This document shows, piece after piece, positions 9,303 through 23,727 of a stretch of DNA of 34,306 nucleotides (position 1 is its first letter; each line of letters opens with the position of its first letter). The notes beneath the pieces were generated by a model. It was not told the origin of the DNA. It ran no database searches and saw nothing but the letters and a program-made list of their open reading frames with translations. The DNA is from Anoxybacillus sp. J5B_2022 (GTDB lineage Bacteria > Bacillota > Bacilli > Bacillales > Anoxybacillaceae). A program made the translations under genes and the position numbers. Location of the stretch: assembly GCF_026847645.1 (NCBI RefSeq), contig NZ_JAPSMC010000032.1:1-34306 (forward strand). Reading direction: 5' to 3'.

Positions 9303-10340
9303 GTGGCGGACGCATATAAACGAGCGGGAGTAGACATTGAGGCCGGTTACAAAGCTGTTTCCTTAATGAAAAAACATGTCCAAAAAACGGCTCGCCCAGA
9401 AGTACTCGGCGGACTCGGCAGCTTTGGCGGCATGTTCGATTTATCGAAACTAGGATATAACGAACCGGTATTAGTATCAGGGACAGACGGGGTCGGCACA
9501 AAGCTGATGCTCGCTTTTATGATGGATAAGCACGATACGATTGGCATCGATTGCGTGGCGATGTGCGTCAATGATATTGTAGTTCAAGGGGCGGAACCGC
9601 TCTTTTTCCTCGATTATATCGCTTGCGGAAAAGCGGTTCCGGAAAAAATTGAACAAATCGTGAAAGGAATCGCCGACGGCTGTGTGCAGGCGGGCTGTGC
9701 GCTAATCGGTGGGGAAACAGCAGAAATGCCGGGCATGTATCGTGAAGAAGAATATGATGTGGCTGGCTTTGCAGTCGGCATTGCCGAGAAATCGAAATTA
9801 ATTACAGGAGAAACGATTCAAGCAGGCGATGCGTTAATCGGACTTGCCTCGAATGGCATTCACAGCAACGGTTACTCGCTTGTCCGGAAAATTGTATTGG
9901 AAGAGGCGAAGTTCGATTTGCATGAAACATATGGCTTGCCACTTCCTTTAGGCGACGAGCTGCTTAAACCGACGCGCATTTATGTGAAACCGGTGCTTTC
10001 AGTGCTGAAAGAGTTTACGATTAAAGGGATGGCGCACATTACTGGCGGCGGGTTTGTTGAAAATATTCCACGCATGCTGCCGGATGGGTCATGTGCAGAA
10101 ATTGATTACGGTTCTTGGCCGATTCCGCCGATTTTTGACTTTCTACAAGAAAAAGGAAATCTTGTGCGGAAAGAGATGTTTAATATTTTCAATATGGGAA
10201 TCGGGTTAGTGATGGCGGTAGATAGTGAAATCATTCATCCGCTGCTCGAACGCCTTGAGCAGCTCGGCGAAAAAGCGTATTTAATCGGTCGCGTCAAGAA
10301 AGGTGAAGGCGTTGTGTTTGCCGGAGGGAAAATGGAATGA
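9303..10340 (+). CDS. purM: AIR synthetase (phosphoribosylformylglycinamidine cyclo-ligase)
   Basis: PurM closes the imidazole ring, turning FGAM and ATP into AIR. The 345-residue protein has SGTDGVGTK, the metal/ATP motif GGETAEMPG, and [14 protein letters not shown]. The start is GTG 9303 with AAGGGGG at 9287-9293; no in-frame ATG gives the expected [16 protein letters not shown] beginning. It overlaps purN by 4 nt (ATGA). Confidence 0.95.
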   Translation: MADAYKRAGVDIEAGYKAVSLMKKHVQKTARPEVLGGLGSFGGMFDLSKLGYNEPVLVSGTDGVGTKLMLAFMMDKHDTIGIDCVAMCVNDIVVQGAEPLFFLDYIACGKAVPEKIEQIVKGIADGCVQAGCALIGGETAEMPGMYREEEYDVAGFAVGIAEKSKLITGETIQAGDALIGLASNGIHSNGYSLVRKIVLEEAKFDLHETYGLPLPLGDELLKPTRIYVKPVLSVLKEFTIKGMAHITGGGFVENIPRMLPDGSCAEIDYGSWPIPPIFDFLQEKGNLVRKEMFNIFNMGIGLVMAVDSEIIHPLLERLEQLGEKAYLIGRVKKGEGVVFAGGKME

Positions 10341-10918
10341 AGCTTGCAATATTTGCCTCTGGGAGCGGAACTAATTTTCAAGCGATTGTCGATGCGGTCA
10401 AACGTGGAGAACTAGCGGCGGAAGTAGCGTTATTAGTATGTGACCGCCCCGAAGCAAAAGTAGTCGAACGGGCGAAAAAAGAAGGTATTCCCACTTTCGT
10501 TTTTCGTCCGAAAGAGTATGCGACAAAAGCGGATTTTGAACAGGACATTTTAGCGCAACTCACGAAGCACGGCATTGCATTTATTGCATTGGCTGGCTAC
10601 ATGCGCTTAATCGGTCCGACACTCCTTTCCGCTTACGAAGGACGAATCGTGAATATTCATCCATCGTTGTTGCCGGCGTTTCCTGGAAAAGATGCGATTG
10701 GACAAGCGTACCGCTACGGTGTAAAAATAACAGGTGTGACAGTTCACTACGTCGATGAAGGAATGGATACGGGACCGATTATTGCGCAACGAGCGGTTTC
10801 CATCGAGGAAGGGGAGTCGCTGGAACAGGTGGAACGAAAAATCCATGCCATCGAACATGAACTATATCCATCCGTCTTAAAAACATTGCTTGAAAGGGTC
10901 GAAACATATGAACGTTAA
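10337..10918 (+). CDS. purN: GAR transformylase, formyl-THF dependent
   Basis: PurN transfers a formyl group from 10-formyltetrahydrofolate to GAR. The 193-residue protein shows [14 protein letters not shown] at the N terminus, the catalytic region [15 protein letters not shown], and [16 protein letters not shown], which holds the catalytic Asp. No purT is present in the window. It starts within purM and ends 11 nt inside purH. Confidence 0.95.
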   Translation: MKLAIFASGSGTNFQAIVDAVKRGELAAEVALLVCDRPEAKVVERAKKEGIPTFVFRPKEYATKADFEQDILAQLTKHGIAFIALAGYMRLIGPTLLSAYEGRIVNIHPSLLPAFPGKDAIGQAYRYGVKITGVTVHYVDEGMDTGPIIAQRAVSIEEGESLEQVERKIHAIEHELYPSVLKTLLERVETYER

Positions 10919-12446
10919 ACGTGCATTACTGAGCGTTTCCAATAAAGAAGGAATTGTTTCATTGGCGAAGCAATTAGTAGAGTTAGGGGTCGAGATTATT
11001 TCGACGGGCGGAACGAAAAAAGCGCTAGAGCAAGAAGGAATTCCGGTCATCAGCATCTCCGATGTGACCGGATTTCCGGAAATTTTAGACGGGCGCGTCA
11101 AAACGCTTCACCCGATGATTCACGGCGGCTTGTTGGCCATCCGTGACGATGAACATCACCTCGAACAGCTAAAGAAACACGGAATTCAGCCGATCGATTT
11201 AGTAGTTGTCAATTTATATCCGTTCCAGCAAACGATTGCTAAGCAGGATGTGACGTTTGCGGAAGCGATTGAAAACATTGATATCGGCGGTCCGACGATG
11301 CTCCGCGCGGCGGCGAAAAATCATCAAGATGTGACGGTCGTCGTCGACCCAGCCGACTATGAAACGGTGCTGCAAGAGCTAAAAGAAAATGGTGCGGTGT
11401 CGAAAGCGACGAAATTAAAACTAGCAGCGAAAGTATTTCGCCATACCGCGGCGTACGATGCAATGATTGCGGAATACTTAACAAAACAAGCAGGCGAGTC
11501 GTATCCGGAAACGTTGACAGTGACGTTTACGAAGAAACAAGATTTACGCTATGGAGAAAATCCGCATCAAAGCGCGGCATTTTACCAAAAGCCATTAGGA
11601 TCGTCGTTCTCAATTGCGGCCGCACAACAACTACACGGAAAAGAACTGTCGTACAATAACATTAACGATGCGAACGCTGCTTTGCAAATCGTGAAAGAAT
11701 TTGAGGACGCAGCGGCCGTGGCGGTAAAACATATGAATCCGTGCGGAGTTGGTGTCGGTGACACGATTTTCGAAGCGTTCACAAGAGCGTACGAAGCGGA
11801 TCCGACATCGATTTTTGGCGGCATTGTTGCCCTTAATCGCGAAGTGGACCGCGACACGGCGCTCAAGATGCACGAAATTTTCTTAGAAATTATTATCGCT
11901 CCGTCGTTCAGTGAAGAAGCGTTAGCGATTTTAACGCAGAAGAAAAACATTCGGTTACTCACCGTCGATTTTGCGGCAGAGCAAAAGAACGAGCCGATGT
12001 TCGTATCGGTGAAAGGTGGTTTGCTCGTGCAAGAGGAAGACCGGTATACGCTTGACGACGCGGAGTTGAAAGTAGTGACGAAACGCGAGCCGGCGGAAAA
12101 AGAATGGGAAGATTTAAAACTCGCTTGGAAAGTCGTCAAACACGTAAAATCGAACGCGATCGTGCTTGCGAAAGATGGCATGACGATCGGCATCGGAGCA
12201 GGTCAAATGAATCGCGTTGGCGCCGCAAAAATTGCGATCGAGCAGGCAGGTGAAAAAGCGCAAGGGGCGGCTTTAGCGTCTGACGCCTTTTTCCCGATGA
12301 ATGATACGGTCGAAGCGGCGGCAAAAGCAGGAATTACGGCGATTATTCAACCGGGCGGATCGATTCGTGATGAAGATTCGATTCAAAAGGCCGATGAATA
12401 CGGGATCGCGATGGTCTTTACCGGTGTGCGTCATTTTAAACATTAA
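10908..12446 (+). CDS. purH: Bifunctional AICAR transformylase / IMP cyclohydrolase
   Basis: PurH carries out the last two steps to IMP. The 512-residue product, the same length as in B. subtilis, has an N-terminal MGS-like cyclohydrolase domain ([20 protein letters not shown]). The transformylase part follows, with the KHMNPCGVG Lys-His motif and the closing [17 protein letters not shown]. The ATG at 10908 begins [15 protein letters not shown] like homologues and has GAAAGGG about 11 nt upstream; the TTG at 10890 is unlikely. It overlaps purN. Confidence 0.96.
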   Translation: MNVKRALLSVSNKEGIVSLAKQLVELGVEIISTGGTKKALEQEGIPVISISDVTGFPEILDGRVKTLHPMIHGGLLAIRDDEHHLEQLKKHGIQPIDLVVVNLYPFQQTIAKQDVTFAEAIENIDIGGPTMLRAAAKNHQDVTVVVDPADYETVLQELKENGAVSKATKLKLAAKVFRHTAAYDAMIAEYLTKQAGESYPETLTVTFTKKQDLRYGENPHQSAAFYQKPLGSSFSIAAAQQLHGKELSYNNINDANAALQIVKEFEDAAAVAVKHMNPCGVGVGDTIFEAFTRAYEADPTSIFGGIVALNREVDRDTALKMHEIFLEIIIAPSFSEEALAILTQKKNIRLLTVDFAAEQKNEPMFVSVKGGLLVQEEDRYTLDDAELKVVTKREPAEKEWEDLKLAWKVVKHVKSNAIVLAKDGMTIGIGAGQMNRVGAAKIAIEQAGEKAQGAALASDAFFPMNDTVEAAAKAGITAIIQPGGSIRDEDSIQKADEYGIAMVFTGVRHFKH

Positions 12447-13809
<1,363 letters not shown>

Positions 13810-13835
13810 ACGATTCTCTCCTTGTTATATCGAGT

Positions 13836-13958
13836 AAGAGGGTGTCCCAAAAGTAACGGGGCACCTTTTCTTATCACTATATATACGCACGAAACACTTT
13901 CGTAAAACTATATATTGTATCTTCCTTGAAGAAAGGCGACCTTTTGAGACAGCCTCTT
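13836..13958. mobile_element. MITE-like element with 18-bp imperfect inverted ends
   Basis: AAGAGGGTGTCCCAAAAG (13836-13853) and CTTTTGAGACAGCCTCTT (13941-13958) are inverted copies with 16 of 18 matches, bounding 123 bp with no reading frame of note. The interior holds a small ACGAAA/TTTCGT hairpin flanked by ACTATATAT direct repeats. Ends of the form GAGGNTGTCNCAAAA are familiar from Gram-positive IS elements, so this is probably a non-autonomous derivative or remnant. No clear target duplication is visible. Confidence 0.55.
13841..13872 (+). terminator. Terminator of the pur operon
   Basis: GGTGTCCC (13841-13848) pairs with GGGGCACC (13858-13865), followed by TTTTCTT. It lies about 100 nt after the purD stop and is formed by the left end of the MITE-like element. 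Confidence 0.75.
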
Positions 13959-13988
13959 TTTAATTTAGGATAAAAGAGCGAGCTTTTC

Positions 13989-14231
13989 CTACGTCGGATT
14001 AGCTATCGCTTCTTCTTGCTTTTCTTCTGCCTGCTGGTATTTTTCGAATATGGCGGTTAACGGGCAAAAACGGGTAATTCCTTCCGCTACTTTCATGGCT
14101 GCTAGCATCGCTACCATAAGGTATGAATCACGCCACGGGCGTTTTACCATTTTCGCTGTCGCCCAAGCAAGCAATGTCAGGCCGCACGTAATCCGAATCA
14201 AGGCATTTCCGATTCCAATATTCACCTTCAT
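13989..14231 (-). CDS. DUF2892 family (YgaP-like) membrane protein
   Basis: An 80-residue protein with two hydrophobic segments (about residues 10-27 and 38-52) and the conserved ITRFCPLTAIF stretch. This matches the DUF2892 family that forms the membrane part of YgaP-type rhodanese proteins and also occurs alone. The ending is charged and Glu-rich. Start ATG 14231 has GAGGAGGG seven bases upstream. It is convergent with purD and divergent from yerA. Biochemical function is unknown; a link to sulfur transfer is only suggested by the fused family members. Confidence 0.8.
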   Translation of the reverse strand: MKVNIGIGNALIRITCGLTLLAWATAKMVKRPWRDSYLMVAMLAAMKVAEGITRFCPLTAIFEKYQQAEEKQEEAIANPT

Positions 14232-14255
14232 CTTCTTTCCCTCCTCATTTTTTGT

Positions 14256-14284
14256 TTGTGAAAATGACTTTAATGCGGTAAAAT
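14256..14284 (+). promoter_or_regulatory. Candidate promoter of yerA-yerB-yerC
   Basis: TTGTGA (14256-14261) and TAAAAT (14279-14284) are 17 bp apart. A second possible -10, TACAAT, lies at 14294-14299. Either gives a short leader before yerA. Confidence 0.5.
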
Positions 14285-14327
14285 GGTTACATGGTACAAT
14301 TTAGGAAAAAAAGGAACGGGGATGGAC

Positions 14328-16070
14328 ATGGCTGAACAACGATATCGCTGGAAAAGTGAGCAGCTTCGCGAACAACTAGCGATTATTGATGGAAAACGAT
14401 CGCCGACGAAGTTGCTGACGAACGCTACGTATTTGCACGCTTATTTGCGCCAATGGAAAACCGGGAACATTTGGATTTATCAAGACCGCATCGTTTACGT
14501 CGGTGAGCGGCTGCCGAGCAATCTTGAACAATGTGAAGTGATCGATTGCAGCGGCTATTATTTAGTCCCGGGCTATATTGAGCCACATGCGCATCCATTT
14601 CAGTTATATAATCCCCAGACGTTTGCGGAATATGCAGCGAAGTGGGGAACGACGACGATCATCAATGATAATTTAGTACTAGCTTTGCAATCGCCTAAAA
14701 AGAAAGCGTTTTCTTTTTTACGCGATGTCGAAGCGTTTCCAGTGACGATGTATTGGTGGTGCCGCTTTGATGGACAAACAGAGCTTGAAAAAGAGGAAGA
14801 GCGGTTTTCTTATGCGACCATTAAAGAATGGTTAAAACAAAAGTCCGTCGTGCAAGGGGGCGAATTGACAGGATGGCCAAGACTTCTCGCAGGTGATGAT
14901 GTGATGCTTCATTGGATTCAAGAAGCAAAGCAAATGAAAAAGCAAATTGAAGGCCATTTTCCTGGCGCGTCAGAGAAAACGCTTACAAAAATGATGCTTA
15001 TCGGCGCGGACTGCGACCATGAGGCGATGACGGGAAAAGAAGTATACAACCGGCTGTTGCACGGATACACCGTGTCGCTCCGCTATTCATCGATTTGCCC
15101 GGACTTACCGGTTTTGCTTGAAGAAATGAAAGCGCTAGGCATCGAGCAATACGACCGTCTTATTTTTACAACCGATGGATCGCCGCCGTCGTTTTACGAG
15201 CAAGGCTTAATCGATCAAATGATTCGAATCGCCATGGAAAAAGGGGTGCCGATCATTGATGCCTACCAGATGGCAACCGTTAATGTCGCCCGCCATTACC
15301 AGATGGAGCATTTGCACGGCTCCATTACGACAGGGCGAATCGCGCATATCAATTTTTTACGGGCGCCAGATGATCCAACGCCAGTTAGCGTGCTGGCGAA
15401 AGGGCAATGGGTGAAGCGGGACGGCGTATGTGAACAACGGTTCCCGGCGCTCGACTGGGAAGCTTACGGCATGGCACCGCTGCGCTTGACGTGGCAACTC
15501 TCGCCTGATGATTTGCAATTTTCGATGCCGTTAGGAATGTATATGGAAAACTCGGTCATTATGCGTCCGTACTCCATTTCCATCGATACGTCGCACGATG
15601 AACTGTCGACCAACCATGATGAAAGCTTTTTAATGCTTATCGACCGCAATGGAAAATGGCGCGTCAATACGGTTGTTAAAGGGTTTGCTACTCATGTAAA
15701 AGGATTGGCTAGTTCGTATTCCAATACAGGCGATTTGTTGTTAGTTGGCAAGAGCAAACACGATATGTTGTTAGCATTTCAGCGCATGAACGAAATTGGC
15801 GGAGGAATTGTGCTTGCGGAAAACAGGAAAATCATTCACGAAATTCCGCTGCCGCTTGGCGGAATGATGTCGATGAAACATGTAGAGGCGCTTATTGCGG
15901 AAGAAAAACGATTGAAAGAACTGTTGAAAGAAAGAGGCTATTCCTTTGTTGATCCGATTTATTCGCTTTTGTTTTTCCAATCAACCCATTTGCCGTATAT
16001 TCGGATTACGCAAAAAGGAATTTATGATGTGATGAACAAAACGATACTCTTTCCGTCGATAATGCGTTAA
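14328..16070 (+). CDS. yerA: Adenine deaminase-like amidohydrolase YerA
   Basis: A 580-residue metal-dependent amidohydrolase related to adenine deaminase. It has the metal-binding HAH within PGYIEPHAHPFQLYNP, then EGHFPGASEKT, ADCDHEAMTGKEV and TTDGSPPSFYEQG, which parallel the AdeC metal and catalytic positions in order but differ in sequence. It reads throughout like B. subtilis YerA, whose substrate is not firmly known to me. ATG 14328 gives MAEQRYRW, matching that family start and length; ATG 14322 (MDMAEQ) with AAGGA six bases upstream is an equally good alternative. Unlike the other adenine deaminase gene here, no riboswitch precedes it. yerB follows after 28 nt. Confidence 0.85.
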   Translation: MAEQRYRWKSEQLREQLAIIDGKRSPTKLLTNATYLHAYLRQWKTGNIWIYQDRIVYVGERLPSNLEQCEVIDCSGYYLVPGYIEPHAHPFQLYNPQTFAEYAAKWGTTTIINDNLVLALQSPKKKAFSFLRDVEAFPVTMYWWCRFDGQTELEKEEERFSYATIKEWLKQKSVVQGGELTGWPRLLAGDDVMLHWIQEAKQMKKQIEGHFPGASEKTLTKMMLIGADCDHEAMTGKEVYNRLLHGYTVSLRYSSICPDLPVLLEEMKALGIEQYDRLIFTTDGSPPSFYEQGLIDQMIRIAMEKGVPIIDAYQMATVNVARHYQMEHLHGSITTGRIAHINFLRAPDDPTPVSVLAKGQWVKRDGVCEQRFPALDWEAYGMAPLRLTWQLSPDDLQFSMPLGMYMENSVIMRPYSISIDTSHDELSTNHDESFLMLIDRNGKWRVNTVVKGFATHVKGLASSYSNTGDLLLVGKSKHDMLLAFQRMNEIGGGIVLAENRKIIHEIPLPLGGMMSMKHVEALIAEEKRLKELLKERGYSFVDPIYSLLFFQSTHLPYIRITQKGIYDVMNKTILFPSIMR

Positions 16071-16098
16071 AATATAAAAGAAAAAGGTTGTGTTTGCA

Positions 16099-17109
16099 TT
16101 GAAGCGGTTCGTTATTGCGATAAGTGGTGCGTGCCTTTTATTTAGCGGCTGTGCGAAAAAAGAACAAACGAGAAACACTCCTCCGATCGGTGAGGCGCCT
16201 AAACAAGTGGAAGAGAGCACGCCGCAACCATCCTTTGTGTTTCCGTTGACGGGGATGCCTGCGGAAACAAAACCGGATCATCGCGCAGTGGCGGTAATGA
16301 TTAACAACCATCCGAAAGCGAGGCCGCAATCGGGGTTGCCGAAAGCGGATATTGTGTATGAAGTATTAGCCGAAGGGGATTTGACGCGTTTTTTAGCGAT
16401 TTTTCAAAGCGAATTTCCGGAGAAGGTCGGTCCGGTTCGCAGCGCTCGCGATTACTACATTGAATTAAGTAAAGGGTTCAATGCTTTGTACATTTGCCAC
16501 GGCTGGAGTCCAGAGGCGAAAAAGATGCTAGAGTCCGGAGCGGCTGATTATTTGAACGGATTATTTTATGATGGGACGCTGTTTAAACGCGCTTCGTTCC
16601 GCAAAGCGCCCCACAATTCGTATATTACGTTTTCGAACATTGAAAAAGGGGCAACAGAAAAAGGATATGCGCTGCAAGAAGAGATCGAGCCGTTGCCGTT
16701 TTTCGCAAACGAGTCAGTCGGCAAGCCAGCTGAGCAGGTGGAGATTGCGTATTCTCGCCAAGCATATGCCCACGTTCAATATAAGTACATTCCAGAGAAA
16801 AAGGGGTATTTCCGTTATAGCGCAGGCGAGCAGACGGTCGATTATGATACGCATGAGCCTGTGTTGGTACAAAACGTCTTCGTCGTCGCAGCGAAGCATA
16901 CGATTGCGGACAGCTACGGTCGCCGCGATATCGATTTAACGTCGGGCGGGAACGGCTATTTGTTTCAGAATGGAACGGTGCGGCCTGTCGAATGGAAAAA
17001 TGTCAACGGCCGTCTGTTGCCGTATGAAAACGGGGTACCGGTCGGATTTGTACCGGGAAAAACGTGGATTAATATCGTGCCACAGCTGGATATTGTGCAA
17101 TATCATTAA
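16099..17109 (+). CDS. yerB: DUF3048 family lipoprotein YerB
   Basis: A 336-residue exported lipoprotein. A short signal peptide (KRFVIAISGACLLFSG) precedes the likely lipidated Cys in LFSGCAKK. A Pro/Glu-rich linker follows, then the two DUF3048 domains. Typical stretches are GLPKADIVYEVLAEGDLTRFLAIF, VGPVRSARDYYIE and the C-terminal GKTWINIVPQ. The start is uncertain. TTG 16099 gives the basic signal-peptide N terminus and lies 11 nt after AAAAAGG; GTG 16090 is only two bases from that site. Function is unknown; B. subtilis YerB has the same neighbours. Confidence 0.82.
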   Translation: MKRFVIAISGACLLFSGCAKKEQTRNTPPIGEAPKQVEESTPQPSFVFPLTGMPAETKPDHRAVAVMINNHPKARPQSGLPKADIVYEVLAEGDLTRFLAIFQSEFPEKVGPVRSARDYYIELSKGFNALYICHGWSPEAKKMLESGAADYLNGLFYDGTLFKRASFRKAPHNSYITFSNIEKGATEKGYALQEEIEPLPFFANESVGKPAEQVEIAYSRQAYAHVQYKYIPEKKGYFRYSAGEQTVDYDTHEPVLVQNVFVVAAKHTIADSYGRRDIDLTSGGNGYLFQNGTVRPVEWKNVNGRLLPYENGVPVGFVPGKTWINIVPQLDIVQYH

Positions 17110-17127
17110 TGGAGGGTTGAAAACAGA

Positions 17128-17451
17128 ATGCAAATTGATAAACTGAGAGGCAGAGAAGTCGATCAATTATTTAAGGCGATTCTTTCACTTCGTGATTTAG
17201 AAGAATGTTACCGTTTTTTTGATGATTTATGTACGGTCAACGAAATTCAGTCGCTTGCCCAACGTCTAGAAGTAGCGCGTATGCTTCGCGAAGGGTATAC
17301 GTACCATAAAATTGAAACGGAAACAGGTGCGAGCACGGCGACGATTTCACGCGTTAAACGTTGTTTAAATTACGGAAACGATGCATACGAGATGGCGCTT
17401 GAGCGCATTAAAGAACAAGCGAACGATTCGAAAGAGACGAATCACGTATAG
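17128..17451 (+). CDS. yerC: YerC/YecD family TrpR-like DNA-binding protein
   Basis: A 107-residue cytosolic protein with a TrpR-type helix-turn-helix. The segment SLAQRLEVARMLREGYTYHKIETETGAS, continued by TATISRVKRCL, covers about residues 45-85 and includes the recognition helix TATISRVKR. Family members are small DNA-binding repressors; a specific target cannot be read from this sequence. GGAGGG (17111-17116) lies 11 nt before the ATG. It is the last gene of the yerABC unit and is followed at once by a terminator. Confidence 0.88.
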   Translation: MQIDKLRGREVDQLFKAILSLRDLEECYRFFDDLCTVNEIQSLAQRLEVARMLREGYTYHKIETETGASTATISRVKRCLNYGNDAYEMALERIKEQANDSKETNHV

Positions 17452-17452
17452 C

Positions 17453-17486
17453 AAGGAGCATTCTTAGCGAGTGCTCCTTTTCGTTT
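17453..17486 (+). terminator. Terminator after yerC
   Basis: AAGGAGCA (17453-17460) pairs perfectly with TGCTCCTT (17472-17479), followed by TTCGTTT. Confidence 0.8.
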
Positions 17487-17506
17487 GGCTGAAAGGAAGA
17501 GAGATT

Positions 17507-17515
17507 TGTTATAAT
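17507..17515 (+). promoter_or_regulatory. Extended -10 promoter of pcrB
   Basis: TGTTATAAT is a perfect extended -10 element. The best upstream hexamer, TTGGCT (17485-17490), is 19 bp away. Initiation near 17522 leaves about 27 nt before the pcrB ATG. Confidence 0.65.
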
Positions 17516-17548
17516 GAAAAGATGGATAGAAATGATGGAGGGTTTCGT

Positions 17549-18244
17549 ATGTACGATGTTCGAAAATGGCGTCATGTGTTTAAACTAGATCCGAATAAAG
17601 AGATTAGCGATGAAGCGTTGGAGCTTATTTGCGAATCGGGGACGGACGCTATCATCGTTGGCGGAACGGATGGAGTGACGCTCGAAAACGTGCTGGAGTT
17701 AATGGCGCGAATTCGTCGCTTTTCCGTTCCGTGCGTATTGGAAATATCGAATGTGGAGGCGGTTACGCCAGGGTTTGATTTTTATTTTATTCCGATGGTG
17801 TTAAATAGCCGGCAGACGAAATGGCTGATTGAGCTGCATCACGAAGCGATGAAACAATTTGGTGAGCTCATGAATTGGGATGAAATCATGATGGAAGGGT
17901 ATTGCATTTTAAATCCGGAATGCAAAGCCGCAGTGTTGACGGAGGCGAACGCTTCTCTTTCCGATGAAGATGTCGTTGCCTATGCCCGCATCGCCGAAAA
18001 CATGTACAATCTGCCGATTTTTTATTTAGAGTATAGCGGAATGTACGGAAACGTACAAACGGTGCAACGCGTGAAACGTGTGTTGCGCGATACGCAGCTC
18101 TTTTACGGCGGTGGCATCGAAACGGCCGAGCAGGCGAAAGAAATGGCGCAATATGCGGATACGATCGTCGTCGGCAATGCGGTGTACGATGATTTACGAC
18201 AAGCGCTCGAAACAGTGAAAGCCGTGAAGGAGAGCGTTGTCTGA
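17549..18244 (+). CDS. pcrB: Heptaprenylglyceryl phosphate synthase
   Basis: PcrB joins sn-glycerol-1-phosphate to heptaprenyl diphosphate, an archaeal-type ether lipid reaction known in Bacillaceae. The 231-residue TIM-barrel protein shows [38 protein letters not shown], and the phosphate-binding ends [11 protein letters not shown] and [14 protein letters not shown] 17549 has GGAGGG seven bases upstream and begins [15 protein letters not shown] as in homologues. It is immediately followed by pcrA, as in B. subtilis. Confidence 0.93.
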   Translation: MYDVRKWRHVFKLDPNKEISDEALELICESGTDAIIVGGTDGVTLENVLELMARIRRFSVPCVLEISNVEAVTPGFDFYFIPMVLNSRQTKWLIELHHEAMKQFGELMNWDEIMMEGYCILNPECKAAVLTEANASLSDEDVVAYARIAENMYNLPIFYLEYSGMYGNVQTVQRVKRVLRDTQLFYGGGIETAEQAKEMAQYADTIVVGNAVYDDLRQALETVKAVKESVV

Positions 18245-18265
18245 CTGGAAGAAATGTAGTAAAAT
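18237..18265 (+). promoter_or_regulatory. Candidate internal promoter before pcrA
   Basis: TTGTCT (18237-18242), overlapping the end of pcrB, and TAAAAT (18260-18265) are 17 bp apart. This could let pcrA-ligA-camS be transcribed independently of pcrB. Confidence 0.4.
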
Positions 18266-18295
18266 AGAACAAATGTTTGTATGGTGGTGATCCAT

Positions 18296-20461
18296 TTGAG
18301 TTTTTTATCAAATAAACTTCTTGCTAATTTAAATCGCGAGCAGCAGGAAGCGGTGCGAACGACAGAAGGACCGCTTTTGATTATGGCGGGAGCGGGAAGT
18401 GGGAAGACGCGTGTGTTAACGCACCGCATTGCGTATTTAATGGCAGAAAAGCATGTGGCGCCGTGGAATATTTTAGCGATTACGTTTACGAATAAAGCGG
18501 CTCGTGAGATGAAAGAACGTGTGCAAGCGCTCGTAGGTGGTGCAGCGGAAGATATTTGGATTTCAACGTTTCATTCGATGTGTGTACGCATTTTACGCCG
18601 CGATGTGGACCGCATTGGCATTAACCGTAATTTTTCGATTTTAGATACGACCGATCAGCTATCGGTCATCAAACATATTTTAAGCGAGAAAAACATCGAT
18701 CCGAAAAAATTTGACCCACGCGCTATTTTAGGCACGATCAGCAGCGCAAAAAATGAGTTGCTTTCCCCAGAGCAATTTGCCAAAAAAGCGGGAAGCTATT
18801 ACGAGAAAATTGCGAGCGACGTTTACACGGAGTATCAACAGCGGCTACTTCGTAACCATTCGCTTGATTTTGACGATTTAATTATGACGACGATTCATTT
18901 ATTCGAACGCGTACCAGAAGTGCTCGAGTATTACCAATATAAATTTCAATACATTCACATCGATGAATATCAAGATACGAACAAAGCGCAATATCGACTA
19001 GTGAAGATGTTGGCGGAAAAGTTGCAAAACATTTGTGTCGTTGGCGATTCTGATCAGTCGATTTATCGTTGGCGTGGCGCAGATATTCAAAACATTTTAT
19101 CATTCGAAAACGATTATCCGAACGCGAAAGTCATTTTGCTTGAGCAAAACTATCGTTCGACGAAACGGATTTTGCAAGCGGCGAACGAAGTGATCGAAAA
19201 CAATTACAATCGCAAACCGAAAAAACTATGGACGGAAAATCCGGAAGGGCAAAAAATTGTTTATTATGATGCGATGAGCGAAACGGACGAAGCGCAGTTT
19301 GTCGTCGGGAAAATAAAAGAGTACGTCGAATCTGGTAAACGCCGCTATTCTGACTTTGCGGTGTTGTACCGGATGAACGCACAGTCGCGGATTGTGGAGG
19401 AAATGTTGCTGAAAGCGAACATTCCGTACAAAATCGTCGGCGGGTTGAAGTTCTATGACCGAAAAGAAATTAAAGATATTTTGGCGTATTTGCGCCTGAT
19501 TGCCAATCCGAATGATGATATTAGCTTTATCCGAATTATTAACGTGCCGAAACGAGGAATTGGCGCTTCATCGCTCGAGAAAGTTTCCCACTATGCTACA
19601 GCGAATGGACTTTCCTTGTTCCAAGCGCTTGGCGAGCTTGAAGAAATCGGACTAAGCGCGCGAATTGCTGCGCCGCTAAACGAATTTCGTCGTCAAATCG
19701 AACATTGGGGGCAAATGCAAGAATTTTTATCTGTCACTGAACTCGTCGAAGAAGTATTAGAAAAATCGGGCTACCGCGACATGTTGCGTGCGGAGAAAAC
19801 GCTGGAAGCGCAAAGCCGCCTCGAAAACATTGACGAGTTTTTATCGGTAACGAAGCATTTTGAAAATGTGAATGAAGACAAATCGCTCATCGCTTTTTTA
19901 ACGGACTTGGCGTTAGTGTCCGACATCGACCAACTGAATGCGCCGGAGGAAAAAGGAAGCGAGGCTGTCGTGTTGATGACACTTCATTCAGCGAAAGGAT
20001 TAGAGTTTCCAGTTGTCTTTTTAATCGGCATGGAAGAAGGGATTTTCCCGCATAGCCGCTCGCTTGACAATGAAGAAGAAATGGAAGAAGAACGCCGTCT
20101 CGCGTATGTCGGTATTACACGTGCAGAAGAAGAACTGTTTCTAACGAGCGCTCAAATGCGGACGTTGTTTGGTAGAACAGCGATGAACCCACTATCTCGC
20201 TTTGTTGTCGAAATTCCTGATGAACTCGTCGAACAAGTGCATAAAAAAGCATGGACACCAAAAGTGGCGACCGCACGAACGGCTACAGCCATAGCGAAAG
20301 AGTGGAAAGTAGGCGACAAAGTGGAACATAAAAAATGGGGAGTTGGCACGATTGTCAGTGTACGTGGGGAAGGTGATGACCTCGAGCTGGATGTTGCCTT
20401 CCAACGCCCGACCGGCATTAAACGTCTATTAGCCCAATTTGCCCCGATTACAAAAGTGTGA
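18296..20461 (+). CDS. pcrA: ATP-dependent DNA helicase PcrA
   Basis: PcrA is the UvrD/Rep-type superfamily 1 3'-5' helicase of Gram-positives, acting in excision repair, plasmid replication and clearing of transcription/replication conflicts. The 721-residue product has Walker A AGAGSGKT (31-38), motif II DEYQDTN (Asp223-Glu224), [26 protein letters not shown] and [13 protein letters not shown]. It ends in the Tudor-like RNA polymerase-binding domain ([20 protein letters not shown] to the end). The likely start is TTG 18296, giving MSFLSNKLL like homologues. It is preceded by TGGTGGTGATC, an unusually long anti-Shine-Dalgarno match; ATG 18281 would lie before that site. Confidence 0.95.
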   Translation: MSFLSNKLLANLNREQQEAVRTTEGPLLIMAGAGSGKTRVLTHRIAYLMAEKHVAPWNILAITFTNKAAREMKERVQALVGGAAEDIWISTFHSMCVRILRRDVDRIGINRNFSILDTTDQLSVIKHILSEKNIDPKKFDPRAILGTISSAKNELLSPEQFAKKAGSYYEKIASDVYTEYQQRLLRNHSLDFDDLIMTTIHLFERVPEVLEYYQYKFQYIHIDEYQDTNKAQYRLVKMLAEKLQNICVVGDSDQSIYRWRGADIQNILSFENDYPNAKVILLEQNYRSTKRILQAANEVIENNYNRKPKKLWTENPEGQKIVYYDAMSETDEAQFVVGKIKEYVESGKRRYSDFAVLYRMNAQSRIVEEMLLKANIPYKIVGGLKFYDRKEIKDILAYLRLIANPNDDISFIRIINVPKRGIGASSLEKVSHYATANGLSLFQALGELEEIGLSARIAAPLNEFRRQIEHWGQMQEFLSVTELVEEVLEKSGYRDMLRAEKTLEAQSRLENIDEFLSVTKHFENVNEDKSLIAFLTDLALVSDIDQLNAPEEKGSEAVVLMTLHSAKGLEFPVVFLIGMEEGIFPHSRSLDNEEEMEEERRLAYVGITRAEEELFLTSAQMRTLFGRTAMNPLSRFVVEIPDELVEQVHKKAWTPKVATARTATAIAKEWKVGDKVEHKKWGVGTIVSVRGEGDDLELDVAFQRPTGIKRLLAQFAPITKV

Positions 20462-20471
20462 GGTGGAATAA

Positions 20472-23638
<3,167 letters not shown>

Positions 23639-23648
23639 TGGCTCCCGA

Positions 23649-23677
23649 TTGAATAAGTGTTGCATGTTCGTTAGAAT
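23649..23677 (+). promoter_or_regulatory. Sigma-A promoter of rocA
   Basis: TTGAAT (23649-23654) and TAGAAT (23672-23677) are 17 bp apart. No sigma-54 -24/-12 pair with correct spacing is visible, unlike the RocR/SigL-driven roc genes of B. subtilis. Confidence 0.6.
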
Positions 23678-23689
23678 GGTAAATGTGGG

Positions 23690-23705
23690 TTGTAAACGTT
23701 TTTCA
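23690..23705 (+). promoter_or_regulatory. Candidate CcpA-binding cre site
   Basis: TTGTAAACGTTTTTCA matches WTGNAANCGNWNNCW with one mismatch at the last C. It lies a few bases after the predicted rocA start point, where CcpA would block transcription. Confidence 0.45.
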
Positions 23706-23727
23706 TTTTCGTAAAGGGGGTTCACAA

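Noticed and set aside
11582-12193. 203-residue minus-strand reading frame inside purH
   Set aside because: It is a shadow of purH with Ser-rich low-complexity content, no ribosome site and no recognisable domain.
23641-23727. Sigma-54 promoter for rocA as in B. subtilis roc genes
   Set aside because: TTGCAT is present, but no GG-containing -24 element lies at the required distance, whereas a 17-bp-spaced sigma-A promoter does.
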